A stretch of DNA of 64,000 nt. Origin: Gari tellinella. Taxonomy: Eukaryota > Mollusca > Bivalvia > Cardiida > Psammobiidae. Position numbers and translations under genes: made by a program. Numbering within the stretch: the stretch's first letter is position 1; every line of letters begins with the position of its first letter. The stretch spans positions 55,178,216 to 55,242,215 of the forward strand of contig OV277868.1 of NCBI GenBank assembly GCA_922989275.2, given 5' to 3'. This document shows positions 23,138 to 35,013 of this stretch, one piece after another. The notes under the pieces were generated by a model. It had not been told where the DNA came from and did no database searches. It worked only from the letters and a program-made list of their open reading frames with translations.

Positions 23138-23431
23138 TTGTCTTTTCTGGACCCTAAGTTCTGACAAAAAATCTCTCAAATTGGAACCTATGTCGTCTGG
23201 CTGTGTGTGTACATGTCCATTCTTCATTCGACTCAATGGCGCAAAAACACGTCTTCAATCGGCCAATCTCGGTAGCTGAATGATATTTCTACTCTACACG
23301 CACAAGATCATAGTGCACATACAGTATCAACATGTCTCAGTCACTTCAATTTCCAAGGGTAAGAAGTTGTCCCCAAATTCACTGCTTTCAAACAATTATA
23401 TACCGGTTTATGTTTTCTTATTACACATAAG

Positions 23432-23500
23432 GGTGGGGTCCTGTGCTAGGACGCCTGCCTATGAAGCGAAAGGTCCCGATTCGAGTCCTGTCAGGATCAT
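23432..23500 (+). repeat. tRNA-like segment
   Basis: GGGGTCCTGTGCTAGGACG looks like an A box and D arm. CCGATTCGAGTCC is a B box. CTGCCTATGAAGCG is a possible anticodon arm. The 3' acceptor does not pair cleanly. Confidence 0.4.
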
Positions 23501-23800
23501 TGGATTTTTTCTGAGCAAAATATTAACCCTACATTGCACCACTTCACTCAGGTGAATTAAATAGGTACCTGAGAGGGAAAGAAGGCGTTGTGTCATGGCT
23601 GCAACTTGCGCCGTGTGTAAATGGCCGACTTGTGACTCGATGATCGGGGAGGTAAATGTAAAAGTTGGCAGACTATTTCATATTTGCAGACTATATAAAT
23701 CCAATACCTTTACCTTAATAATTATTCGTGTTTGTTTAATTTGGGGTTTATTTCTTCATCGGATGCATCAAAAAGAGGGTTAAAAATAACATGTTCATGG

Positions 23801-24056
23801 CAGGGCTGCCATAAGTTGACATAAAAAATCTTAAGATTTCCAAATATGCATTTTTCAAGTGCGATTTTACGAATCGTAGCTTTACCCAATCGCCTGTGTC
23901 TAGTTTTATTGACACGTGGCTGCTTAAAGCAGGCTTGAAGTTAAGCAGAATGCGCCTTAAGGCGCATTCTGCTTTACTTTCAGCCTACTTTAAGCTACCA
24001 TGTACTAGAAAAAAAATCCGGAGATTTAGGAAATATCCGGAGAAATGGCAGCCCTG
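23801..24056. mobile_element. hAT-like MITE carrying a core B hairpin
   Basis: Ends CAGGGCTGCCAT and ATGGCAGCCCTG are perfect inverted repeats of hAT type. TCATGG directly abuts both outer ends (23795-23800 and 24057-24062) as a likely remnant target duplication. The interior holds core B at 23922-23995 with apex TGCGCCTTAAGGCGCA. Confidence 0.75.
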
Positions 24057-24235
24057 TCATGGTTGAATGGAACATTCATCTGTACCAGAGTACTTCCGGT
24101 TTACTGAGTGTGGACGTGTAACTAAACAGCTCCGCGAATTATTCATAAATTTCATTACTTTGAGGTTTAAAAGTGAGTCTTAAAGTGAGTTTTCTTCAGG
24201 TAACTAGTCATTAACACTTTAAACTAGTGATATTT

Positions 24236-25403
24236 ATGTCTAAATTGACAATGCAAGCTGTCAGAGATGTTCAAAACGGAAAGTGGAGTGGAGGGCGTGT
24301 ACGTGGCACCACGAGCCAAAATGGCGGATCAAGCTGGAATTTGGAAACGGACTTTGGCAGCGAAGGTTCTGGCTTTCAGCGGCCTAAACCCAAACGCAAA
24401 CGGCGCAGCACTGGTGGTACGTCTAATATAAAATCCCCAAATAACACCCTTTTTGAAGTGACACAGACTCATGCTCCTGTAAATGTTAACCACAAAAGTC
24501 TATCATCGGACGAAAAACTGTCCCTGATTCTGACCAAACTCTCTACCAACGAAACCAGTATGACCACATTACAACACAAGTTTGACAACGCGTTTGGGAA
24601 AGGAGGTCAGGTACCTAGGTTAGAAAGTCAGGTCAGGGCCCAATCTGACAGACTCCAGTCTCTCGAGTATAAGTCTATTGACATTGAGGCACGTTCCCGT
24701 AGAAACAATCTGTTGTTCAAAGGTTTTGTAGAGTCCCGTAACGAACTTCTTCAGAGATTGCTTATTGATCACAGACGACATATTAATACAGCGAGCGCAC
24801 AGACTTGGCCAGTACAAACGTGATCGCAACCGCTTCATAATTGTAGCTTTCTCAAATGTTGCTGATTCAGAGAGAATTCTAGCAGAAGCCTACAGACTTA
24901 AGGATTCAGGAAAAGCGATAAGCAGAGACTACCCGACAGAAATTGTTGAGGCGCGCAAACATCTGTGGCCTGAATATCGCGAATTGCGCAGCAGACATCA
25001 TGGTATGCGCGACAAAGTGTCCATAGTTTATCCAGCAAAGCTCCTACACAACGGTCGTGAAATCAGAGACATGTTTCCTGATTGGAATGAACATATGCGA
25101 AAATCCCGTGCAATACCTGCTGATCCCAATGATCGTAGTAGCAATAGACCACGTGACCTGTCAACTATACACAAATCTAGTTACGATGATAGCACAGACA
25201 ATGCGTCGTCGTTAAGCGACGATTCTGCTCCAAAAGATAGTAGTGAGACACCATCAGAATCTGACCACTGCTCAGCTGACGATCAGACCCAGCCCCAGTT
25301 TCAGACCCCCGATCCAGCAAACTCGCGATCTCCCTTAGCGTCAGGGGAACGTGACATTACCGACTCGCAAAACGGAGACTCAACCAACCCAGTTTACCCC
25401 TAA
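24236..25403 (+). pseudogene. LINE ORF1 (RNA-binding, L1 ORF1p-like), frameshifted
   Basis: The first ATG is at 24236. The N-terminus is basic and disordered (PKPKRKRRSTGG). A coiled coil covers about KLSLILTKLSTNETSMTTLQ to QSDRLQSLEYKSIDIEARSR, followed by RRNNLLFKGF, the start of an RRM-like domain. A frameshift or short deletion near 24755-24765 moves the frame to DDILIQRAHRLGQYKRDRNR and FIIVAFSNVADSERILAEAY. This is the typical ORF1 C-terminal domain pattern (RxHRxG...RPIIVxF...). An acidic Ser/Asp-rich tail ends at TAA 25401-25403. ORF1p would bind the element's RNA as a trimer. Confidence 0.8.
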
Positions 25404-25533
25404 GCATTCAGACACAGGCTCACTGCCCGTTGAACCCGAGTCTCCGTCGATTTTCCGAGGCCAAACGATCACTACGGCAGCGCCTGATCCAGATCCACCT
25501 GAGCAACATTTAAATATGAGCAACACATAGGAC

Positions 25534-28500
25534 TCACAGGGGAAATATGACTCTGTAAATGGGGGAACTCGTACGTTCAAAATTGGGTGTTTGAATGTGC
25601 GAGGTTTGAAGAGAAAAACTTATTACCCAGAATTCCTTGAGCTATTGCAACAGTTCGATATATTTGGTACTGTGGAAACAAATCTTGATCAATATGATAA
25701 TGTAGACCTAAAAGGATACACGTTCTTTGGAAAGTGCAGAAAAAACATTATATCCAGAAAATCCGGTGGAATTGGTTTATATTTACGTAACGAGTTTTCT
25801 AAATTTGCTGAGTTAATAAGTATTAACTGTGAATATCTAATGCTTGTTAAAATAAGTCGCAAAGCACTATCACTTGATCAAGATTTATTTCTAGTTGTGG
25901 TTTACTTACCGCCCTCGGGATCCAAGTATCTTGATGAAGATGAAATCCTAAACCTTGAAAATAAAATTTGTCACCTCTGTTCACAACACAAATATTGTCT
26001 TTTTATCGGCGATGTTAATGCACGAACAGCCTGCATGCCTGATTTTATTCCAGCAGACGACTTTTTATCCGAACATTTCCATTTCGATGACGAAACAATA
26101 ACAATGTTTAATAAGGCACAAATCCTTGAAAACTCGGGCTTTTCTTTATCGCGTAGCTCTCAAGACTCCCAGACTAATGCACATGGTGTAATTTTAACTG
26201 ATCTGTGTAAAAACAATAATTTGTTTATACTGAATGGTCGTGTCGGTCACGATAAGTCACGTGGTCAGTTTACCTATAGGAACATATCGGTGATAGACTA
26301 TGCGTTCGCTACACCTGAGTGCTTTCAGTATTTCATTGATTTCGAAGTTATCGACACAGACGCACTTTTATCGGATGGTCATTGTATATTGTCACTGACT
26401 ATAAACAAACGTGGGGAAACCCAGCGCGGACCGAAGTTAAACCTACCAACGTTGTAAATGGGATCCACTGCTTCGTAACGATTTCTTAAATAATATTAGC
26501 ACGCAAAGCGTTGCACAGATAGAATTATTATGCGAATCAGAATCCCCTTCAGCAATTGACTCAATTACGAACAAAATTTCAAGCACTTTTCAAAACTCTG
26601 CCACAAAAACATTTCCAAACAAAACATTTGAGCGATCCAAAAACGACAAACCATGGTTTGGGTACGAATGCCGCAAAGGCCGGAAGACATATCATAAAGC
26701 TAAATCTAAGTTTAACAAATTTAAGTCTTTCCGTAACAGAGATAACCTGAAAAGAGCTAGCAAAATCTGCCAAATTACGTAAACTTCAAAGCAAAGACCC
26801 TAAGCAATATTGGAAGTTTATAAATAGCTTGAAAGGCAAACCTCCGTCAGAAACGCCTTCTACAGAGGAATTTTATGAGTTTTTCAAAAATCGAAATAAA
26901 AGTGTGGATCCAGATGAAGAATTTACCCTGCCCGAAAACTTTCTACTGAATAGTCAAGAAATGCTTAATGCACCTATTACAGAATACGAAATTAGTACCC
27001 ATATTCGAAATCTTAAAAACGTCAATTCTCCTAGCCCGTCCGACAGAATAATCAATGAATATATTAAAGCCACTGAGCATTTATTTTTGCCGATTTACAA
27101 ACATCTTTTTAATAGTGTCCTTAACACCGGTCATCTCCCGGACAGCTGGCTTGAAGGTTATATTATTCCTATTTATAAGAACAAAGGAGCTCGCGACCAA
27201 CCAGATAACTACGGACCCATAACAATACTAAGTTGTCTAGGGAAATTATTTACCTCAATACTCAACTCAAGAATAAATGACTTTTTAGAAGAATTTGATT
27301 TACTTAATGAAAACCAAGCTGGGTTCCGTGCTGGTTATTCGACGACGGATCATATATTTTTGCTACACTCACTCATAGAAATAATGAAGCATTCCAAGAA
27401 AAAGCTCTATTGCGCATTTATTGACTTTGCAATGGCATTTGACTCTGTTTGACGTATTGGTCTATGGCAAAAACTTCTTAGCACATCAATAAATGGTAAA
27501 CTATTTAAAGTAATCTACAATATGTATAACAACATTAAATCCTGCGTTTTTCAAGGCCAGAACACAAACTTTTTCCCGTGCGAGGTTGGCGTTAGACAAG
27601 GTGTAAATCTTTCTCCTGTGATTTTCTCTATTTTCCTAAATTATCTAGACAGTTTCCTCAGTTCTTCAGGTTGTAATGGTGTCAACATCAATCTAGATGA
27701 TGCTTCTAACTGGCTAAAATTACTTGTTGTTCTTTATGCTGACGACACTCTGATTCTCTCTGACAACGTAAGTGACTTTCAAAACTCTGTCCTCTTTTCA
27801 TGAATATTGCCAGGAATGGAAATTAACAGTTAACCTTTCTAAAAGCAAAGTCGTCATCTTTGGATCAAGAAATATAAGGGATGTTCATTTCTATTTGGGA
27901 CATCAAGAAATTGATATCGTAGATAGATATAAATACCTCGGCGTTATTTTCCAAATTAATGGTTCTTTTAAAGCAACGAGAAATCACCTGGTTGAGCAAG
28001 CTAAAAAAGCCATGCATCTTCTGTACTCGAGAATTTATAACCTTGATTTGCCAATAGACCTCCAGTTAAAATTGTTTGATCATACCATATTACCTATTCT
28101 CACATATGGCTGTGAAATTTGGGGCTACGAATCACTGGGTAGTATTGAAAAAGTGCATAATGAATTTCTTCGCAAAATCTGTAAATTACGTAAAAGTACA
28201 CCATTGTACATGCTATATGGCGAACTTGGTCGACATCCTATATCTGTAAGCGTCAAAAGCCGAATGATTGGTTACTGGAACCGCCTACTTGTCGGCAAAA
28301 AATCTAAACTTTCCTTTCTAATATACCAGTATATATTAAACCATTATAATAACTTTAAATGGATTAACAATGTCAGAGAAACTTTGTCGAACATAGGCAG
28401 ACCAGACCTGTTTCTTTTTCAAAATACATTGAATAGTAAATGCATTAATAAATTAGTAAAGCGCACTTTAGTTGATCAGTTTAATCAAAAATGGGAAGAA

Positions 28501-28902
28501 GATGTTCTAAAATCTAGTAAAGGGAGACAATATCATATGTTCAAAAAAGCTGTCGAATTTGAAAGTTATTTGACATTGGTCCCTAGCAATATAAGTTACT
28601 ATATACTTAAACTTCGTACTGCAAACCACAGATTTCCTGTAGAAACAGGCAGATGGTACACTATTCCGAAAGAAAACAGAAAATGTACTGTATGTAACTT
28701 AGATGTCATTGGTGACGAGGCCCACTACCTATTTACATGCCCGCGTTTTATAAATGAGCGTGAGAAATATATACGTTCGTTTTTAAGTATTACCCATGAA
28801 TTCGCTCTATCAAATATTCTCATGTCAAGACTTAGCCATGATTTGACTAAACTAGGCAAATTCCTCAAAATAGTGTTCCAAACTAATTTCAATCCAAACT
28901 AA
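25534..28902 (+). pseudogene. LINE ORF2 (APE endonuclease + RT), broken
   Basis: The endonuclease spans about 25575-26455: FKIGCLNVRGL, the Glu in GTVETN, GDVNARTA, SVIDYAF and LSDGHCILSL give the APE catalytic series. There is no ATG close to its start. The frame then slips near 26455 and again near 26760. RT follows (about 26780-27800): PIYKNKGARDQPDNYGPITI, NQAGFRAGYSTTDHI, FIDFAMAFDSV, a TGA at 27450-27452 where Trp is expected (AFDSVWRIG), VGVRQGVNLSP and the catalytic LYADDT near 27735. Another frameshift lies near 27790. The thumb and tail then run to TAA 28900-28902 with the Cys/His cluster CTVCNLDVIGDEAHYLFTC. Enzyme role: nick the target DNA and copy the RNA at the nick. This copy is dead. 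Confidence 0.9.
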
Positions 28903-28946
28903 TGTATTTTTTATTCCTTTAATTAGTTTTCTTCTATTAATTATTG

Positions 28947-29196
28947 TTAACCCATTCAACCCTAGCAACTAGTTTACTCGTCATTTACAAACAGTGCACC
29001 TGGTAAGATTACACTAGCTCCATGCAAACAGCGTAAACCCTGACCTGAGGGCGCCTTAAGGAGCTCTCTGATCAGGGTACACACTGTTTGTCATTTTGAA
29101 ATATATTGTTAAAATCAACCCTGAATAGTAAAAAATGGACTAAACCTATTTTGAATTAGGAATTGTCCATTAAAGTTTCAGTGGTGAATGAGTTAA
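28947..29196. mobile_element. Core A element, TTAACCC shell
   Basis: Ends TTAACCCATTCAACCCTAGC and GGTGAATGAGTTAA. Core 29024-29090 is GCAAACAGCGTAAACCCTGA ... CAGGGTACACACTGTTTG, apex GCGCCTTAAGGAGC. Confidence 0.7.
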
Positions 29197-30060
29197 AGCG
29201 TTGACACGGATCAGGAACTGCCTCAATGAGGCGACAGCTGATCTGGGTCATCGCTATTTAATTTGTCTCTACTATTTGTGTAGTGCTAAATTAGCTTTAC
29301 ATTATGTACATGCATACTTCTACTCTGAGTACATGTTTAATGCCTATTGATTGTGCATACAGTGATGTCATTAGTCAGAAACAACTCCACATCTGTGCCA
29401 TCACTGTTAACTGCTGACGTGTAAAACTGTTACTATTTGTGTAGTGCCAATATGGCTTTATATTATGCACAAGAAAACGTCTACTTTGATTGCGTGTTTA
29501 ATCCCCATTAATATGTGTACAATGACGTCATCGGTCAGAAACTGCCTCATTGAGGCGGCATCTGATCCATGTCTTCACTGTTGATCTGATGCGTAAAGCT
29601 GTCTCTACATTGTAGTTAATGAATATGAATGATGTAAACAGTGACGTCATTGGTCGGGGGCTGTCCCAATGGGTCGGCGGCTGATAGGTGCCATCACTGC
29701 TGACAGCTCAAGAGAAAAGTTGTCTCCATAACATAGTGTTAAAATGATTATATTATGTACCCCTACTATGATGCTTATCAACGGTGTAAAGAGTGACGTC
29801 GTTGACCAGAAACTGTCTCACTGAGGCGGCAGCTGATCTGAGTCATCACTGTTAACACATGACGTGTGAATTTGAATTAAACGTTTGTAGATTGCTAACA
29901 TGACTATATATTCTCTACTCTGAACACATATTTGTTGCTTACTAATTATGTTTACATTGACGTCACCGACCAGAAACTGCCTCACTGGGGCGGAGGCTGA
30001 TCTGTGACATCACTGGTTATAGCTGTTCATACAAAAGTTGCCCCCACAACTGGTTTAGTA
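29197..30060 (+). repeat. Tandem array with CRE-like sites
   Basis: Five to six diverged units, each holding a TGACGTCA-like site (29363, 29523, 29642, 29794, 29958), then GGTCAGAAACTGCCTCA, TGAGGCGGCAGCTGATCTG and CATCACTGTTAAC. Spacing varies from 119 to 164 bp. No coding is seen. Confidence 0.8.
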
Positions 30061-30228
30061 TATATGTGTGCAGCTGTGGCTTCTTAGTTCAAAGAAGTCG
30101 ATATAGTTGATCAGAGACATTGGTGAGGACGTTATTACTTCCTTTTTAAAGGAAAACGCATCATGTGCTATACAATGGGAAAAGGAACCCTATTTTTGAC
30201 AATTCTATTTGTTTTCATCTGAGTGACA

Positions 30229-30356
30229 GGCAGTCTGGAGCCTGATCAGACGCCGGGTTACCCGGCGTCTGACCTGGCTCTAAACTGTTTGCACTGGACA
30301 CAGTAGTTTTAGCATAAACGCTTTTATTGGGAAATAACGACGTCTTCTCAACTGTA
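30229..30356. mobile_element. Core A element, left shell lost
   Basis: The core is GGCAGTCTGGAGCCTGATCA ... CTCTAAACTGTTTGC. The right shell TTTTAGCATAAACGCTTTTA ... TCTCAACTGTA matches the TACAGTGGAGAA type; the left shell is missing. Confidence 0.6.
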
Positions 30357-30421
30357 CCGTTGTTGTTTCGTTGCCATTTGGTTATCTATATGCGTAAATA
30401 TTATAGCATAACTTACATGTA

Positions 30422-30493
30422 TAGCAAACAATGTACAATCTAGTGAATGGGCTCACTGAAAGTCCATTCATCTGATCTTGCACTGTTTGCTAT
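30422..30493. repeat. Solo hairpin with core A-like ends
   Basis: TAGCAAACAATGTACAATCT ... GATCTTGCACTGTTTGCTA, with an inner GAATGGGCTCACTGAAAGTCCATTC stem. Confidence 0.6.
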
Positions 30494-30499
30494 GGTGTT

Positions 30500-31397
30500 T
30501 AGCATATATGGCGCCATTTTGTTTTTGCTTACTATGCTGTATTGTCTACAGTGTTGATTTAAACCAGAGTTATCACGAAACAAAGAAGATCCCGATGCGA
30601 GGGCTTTTATTTATCTAAAGCACTCACACCTGTTCCTCTTTGTTTACCGACTCCCACCTGTAACGTATGAAAATTGAGAGATGCACCCAACATAAATTAC
30701 AATGTTTTAACTTAATATAAGGAAAAATATTCAGTTGTTTATAAGGAAGGTGTTCAAGCTGCCAAAATGGTTGACGCCTTTGAACACCTTAATTATAGAC
30801 ACAATTGCACTTCTCCTCATACTTTCCCCACCCACACTCAGTGTTTGATTCTTATTACTGTATTGTCTCATATATACATGTTATGTAGTGAGAAATAAAA
30901 AGTAATAGTTGTTGTAGTTGTAGTTGTAACCGTTTTCAGAGATCACATGTCCATGGAAATTTTATTCACTATTCATTTGTTATCAGTTTGACTTATTAAG
31001 GTCATTTGTGCAGATGGCACATACAATAAATATCTATTATTTGTTTCAATCAGTTACATTGCATGTACATACGAGAATACTACTAAACAATATCATGTAT
31101 GTGTTTTACTTTACAATGACATTTACATAATATCATGTGTATTTCATATTCTTTTTCTTGTCTAGACTAACTATTTATTACCCTTTTAAACACTCTATAT
31201 ATAATATACCCCGTTTGTTTCGTTTACATGCTTTTCTACACCCTCGTGTCAACTCGACAGGTCACACTTCGATGCTCGTTCAAAGATTTACTCCACAAAA
31301 CTCCAATTGGGCGCTTTACATAGACTAAAGAACAACCCGTATGACGTCACACTCCCTACAGTGCCGTCCCTTACTCCAAATATATTATTTAGGGATA
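30500..31397. other. Unannotated spacer
   Basis: No gene is seen. An AAGGTGTTCAAGC / GAACACCTT inverted pair lies at about 30745-30790. Confidence 0.4.
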
Positions 31398-31645
31398 TTA
31401 ACCCTTTTACTCTCAATGTAAACATGAAACGTGTTTGCAAACAGTGTGGGTCCTAATCAGACGCCGCGTTACGCAGCGTCTGATCAGGACCAAAACTGTT
31501 TGACACTCTTATCATTATTTATTTAGTCATACAACCTTCGATCTAACTTTGAAACGTGTCTTGCAGACAACTATACTGAAGCAGACGACAATACAGTGGT
31601 AACGGGATAAAAGTCTCCCAAATCATTGGATCATGAAAGGGTTAA
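31398..31645. mobile_element. Core A element, TTAACCC shell
   Basis: Ends TTAACCCTTTTACTCTC and GAAAGGGTTAA. Core 31438-31502 starts GCAAACAGTGTGGGTCCTAA and has apex CGCGTTACGCAGCG. The shell motif GAAGCAGACGACAATACAG is shared with 34760 and 54730. Confidence 0.75.
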
Positions 31646-32194
31646 ACCATTGTACTGCCATAATTATATCATAGTCCCTCCCACACAGTCACGGTATTGT
31701 CTGCTTGTGTATGGTGTCTGCTTCTTCTAATATAATTAGGAATAGTGTATTTACTTAAAAATCATTGATACGAGTTTCAATCAGGTATGGTCCTGATTAG
31801 GCGCCGCCTTACATTCCGTCTGATTCGGATCCGAACTTTTTGCAACTGTCAATGTTGTCGGCATTAGTAGTGATTAATTGCACATTTGCTATAGTTCATC
31901 AGTATATGAGTAGGCTTTGGGTTCCTAATAGTAAATAAAATCCAACTCAACTATTAATTTGTTTACGCAAGCTTTATCCATACACAGATAAAGCATACCA
32001 TACACAGTTTAACTTTAACATTAGTATAATGTTACATTGTCATTTATGCATTTGTCCTCAATCTATGATCGAAGAAGTAATCACTACTGATTTGTACCTT
32101 TGAAATAATATATGTAGCCACACTAACCGTGTTTATTATTTGACCGCTCACCAATGAGTCAATTTGTAAACATAAAAGTAACATTGTGTTGACA
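31646..32194. other. Spacer with a worn core A trace
   Basis: GGTCCTGATTAGGCGCCGCC ... GATTCGGATCCGAACTTTTT near 31790-31845 is a decayed hairpin. Nothing else is recognised. Confidence 0.4.
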
Positions 32195-32301
32195 TCTCTT
32201 TGGTTTTAAGAGATGTCACAAGACAGGATTAGATGGGGAAATAAATAATAATTAAAAATCTTAAAATCTGACTGTAGACAATATTTGTCGTACGACGTTT
32301 A
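32195..32301. repeat. Family C fragment
   Basis: Central stem GACATCTCTTTG...AGAGATGTCACAAGACAG and right part TTTGTCGTACGACGTTTAAT. The left half is missing. Confidence 0.6.
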
Positions 32302-32527
32302 ATTAGACGAAATTCAGATAACTATGAAACATTGCATCTGACTCCAAATCCAATTTCGTGTAGTTAATATGTGAAATTATTTGATATAAAAACAAAAATC
32401 ACGACAAAGTTGAGTGAAAATGGCAGTAAAACTATCACAGAAACCTGGGGTGAATGTTAAATCACATATACATGTATAGTTGTTTTTGTTATTTCTCACT
32501 TTGCCTCTCTTTTGGTATTTGTACCAG

Positions 32528-32768
32528 GTGCGCGTTTCATAAAACGCCGTACGACAAATGTTGTCGAAAGTCAGATTATAAAAGTCTCAATTATTATTTA
32601 TTTCTCCACCTAATTCTGTCTTGTGACATCTTTTTGGAATTGTCTTGAAAAGACGATTCCAAAGAGATGTCACAAGACAGGATTATATAGAGATATAAGA
32701 AATTAAATGTATTTTAAAAGTTCGACTTACGACACCATTTTTCGTAAGATGTTTTATGAAACGGACCC
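32528..32768. mobile_element. Family C hairpin element
   Basis: Ends GCGTTTCATAAAACGCCGTA and TTTTATGAAACGGACC. The central stem matches 8164-8403. Confidence 0.75.
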
Positions 32769-33218
32769 CTAGTGTTTTGTAGCTGGTGTTGCCTGCAGGT
32801 AGCAGGACTTATGCATATTATTTGATTACAAGGGTTATTTGCAAGCATTTTGGATCTTAACCAGACACCGTGAAATGCGATATCTATTCAAGATTCAAAC
32901 AGTTTAAACTCATTCACCCAACGATATTACCTTCAATAACATTTATTATATATTTGTCTTAAAGTATATAAAAGCATTGCAGTGAGGGGCTTAAGGCAGT
33001 TGAATCTTTGAGAAAGTTTGAAGAATCTCGGCTTTAGAGTTTTTGTAACATTATTTTTTAGCCAAGTCGGGGGCGACCTCAATGTACAGTAGAACTATCT
33101 AAACCTGATTACTTCCGAAAAGAAAAAGTTCTCCGGCTTTGGAAGGTATCTGGTTTGGCAGATTTTGGCAGATTTTAAACAAAATTTTACAAAGACCGTC
33201 GTGCAAGACAAATTATGG
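32769..33218. other. Unannotated spacer
   Basis: A decayed core A trace (TTTGGATCTTAACCAGACAC) lies near 32853. There is no gene. Confidence 0.4.
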
Positions 33219-33463
33219 CTTAACCCATGACTCCATAAATACGCCTATAATGTATTCCTCCACTGACGAACATAATTCAAATTTGTACAGCCATGATGGA
33301 TATTTATCACAATAAACATTTCTATATAAAAGCAGTAGGTAGCTTAAAGCAGGCTGAAAGTAAAGCAAAATGCGCTTAAGGTGCATTCTGCTTTACTTTC
33401 AACCTGCTTTAAGTGGTCACTTGTCTTCAAAAATAGAAACTGGATATGGGGTAATGGGTTAAT
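33219..33463. mobile_element. Core B element, TTAACCCAT shell
   Basis: Ends CTTAACCCATGACTCCATAA and ATGGGGTAATGGGTTAA. Core 33343-33413 has one indel in its apex (TGCGCTTAAGGTGCA). Confidence 0.75.
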
Positions 33464-33607
33464 GCAGGAAAAAAGGGAGGCAATAAAAACTCCGTTATGA
33501 GCTGTGTTTTGAGGACAATGACGTTATTGATGACGTGTTTATTTGTCGAAAGGGATATTGTTAGGCATTATCCAAGTATTCAGAAAACAAAACAAAATTA
33601 ATGCTCA

Positions 33608-33861
33608 TTCTCTACAACAACACCCAATGAGGGACAACTCGGCGTCTGATACTGATTCAAGCTGTTTCTCACTCGTCATTTTGGGGTTTTCTGTCAAATA
33701 TATGGCTTAGAAAAACCGGCAGACGACAATTTTGAACTGGCGAAAGTGCAGCCGTGACTAGGTTGAACATAATTTGTGTGTGTGTGTGTGGGGGGGGGGG
33801 GGGTGTCGGCAAGCAGTGTTGTTAGGAGGGATTCGCTGATGGGAGGACCCTTGTAGAGAGG
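33608..33861. mobile_element. Family J element with decayed core A
   Basis: Ends TTCTCTACAACAAC and CTTGTAGAGAGG. The GTCTGATACTGATTCAAGCTG half-core and the CGGCAGACGAC motif match 45345-45693. A (TG)n-(G)14 tract lies at 33774-33804. Confidence 0.55.
33774..33804 (+). repeat. TG/G microsatellite
   Basis: (TG)8 followed by a run of about 14 G. Confidence 0.9.
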
Positions 33862-33966
33862 AAACACTGTGTTTGCTTGTTTATATTATTTCTTTAAGTG
33901 ATGTTTGACCGCTTTAGACTGATGTTTATTCATGGACAACAGGCTGAACGGGAAGCAGCAAACTCC

Positions 33967-34213
33967 TTAACCCTCTCATGATCAAATTGCTCCTTAGATG
34001 TTTACCCATTCACCGCCATAGTGCTGTCTGCTTCAATATAGTTGTCTGCAATATCGTTTCATAGTTAGATTGAAGTCAGTATAACTGGGGTAATTCCAAA
34101 ACAAGGAGCAAACATTTTTTATCCTGGTCAAACGCCGCATAACGTGGAGATTCATCAGGATCAAAACTATTTGCAAGTGCCCTTTATGACCTCATTTAGA
34201 GTTAAAGCGTTAA
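33967..34213. mobile_element. Degenerate core A element, TTAACCC shell
   Basis: TTAACCCTCTCATGATCAAA ... AGCGTTAA, with a worn core GCAAACATTTTTTATCCTGG ... CATCAGGATCAAAACTATTT. Confidence 0.55.
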
Positions 34214-34520
34214 TGAGATCTCAGGTGCTTTGTTATTTTTCCGAGGATAGCTACCTAAAATAATTGTTAGTTTGCTCTAACTTTGTAATAGAATGATCTA
34301 GAAGCAAACCTTAACCGCAAGCCAACGAATGACCAGGTAAATGGCACAAGAAATGGCAAGGTTAATGTCACAAGAGATAGCCTGTTTAATGAATTTCAAT
34401 TATATGGTTATTCACCCGGAAGAAAGGACGAACGGACATAAAAACGGACAAAAATTACAGACATGTCTATGACATATAGATAGATAGATAAAACCTGTTT
34501 GAATCTCGTTTTAAAATGTC

Positions 34521-34727
34521 CTCAGTCAGAGCACCAGATAAGGGTAGTTTTTCAAAAACTAAAATCTTTATTTCTGAATTAAACCCTATGGTGTCACTAC
34601 TCATTAGAATCGTCTCTTCGAGACGATTCTAATGAGTAGTAACACCGTAGGATTTGGTGCTAAAAATAGTGAGAAAATGTGGGATTTGTTGAAAAAACTA
34701 CCTCTTATCTGGAGCCCTGCTCAGTCA
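34521..34727. mobile_element. hAT-like hairpin MITE with 8-bp target duplication
   Basis: A 191-bp near-palindrome (34529-34719) with ends GAGCACCAGATAAG / CTTATCTGGAGCCCTG and apex TCGTCTCTTCGAGACGA. It is flanked by the perfect 8-bp direct repeat CTCAGTCA (34521-34528 and 34720-34727), the duplication length of hAT elements. It is the intact reference for the split copy at 4032-6107. Confidence 0.85.
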
Positions 34728-35013
34728 TACTGCCTTATGTTTGACTTTGAAATGACATTGCAAACAACAATATTGAAACAGAAGACAATAAAGCAGTGAG
34801 GGGGTAAACATTACCCGATTAATTGGATGATAAACAGGTTACACATAATCGCACTATTGTTTTAAAGAGTATCGTAGTTGTATACAGAGATGAGACGACG
34901 CCTTTATAATTTAAACTTATCGTTAAAACTTTAAATAACGAAATGTCATGTTTAAACTGTGTTGCAGGTTTTATTTTGTGTTAACTTGATATACTAATGC
35001 CTCATCCACTGTA

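Larger units (their letters stand above)
24063..28945 (+). mobile_element. LINE (non-LTR retrotransposon), near full length
   Basis: A 5' leader, ORF1, ORF2 (endonuclease plus RT plus C-terminal Cys cluster) and a short AT-rich 3' end lie in order over about 4.9 kb. The exact 5' limit is uncertain. The 3' end is limited by a TTAACCC element at 28947. The clade is unclear: ORF1 looks L1-like and ORF2 carries an APE-type endonuclease. Confidence 0.85.

Noticed and set aside
25591..25593. Methionine start for the LINE endonuclease at 25591
   Set aside because: The codon is TTG. Homology continues upstream (FKIGC), so the true start lies earlier or has been lost.
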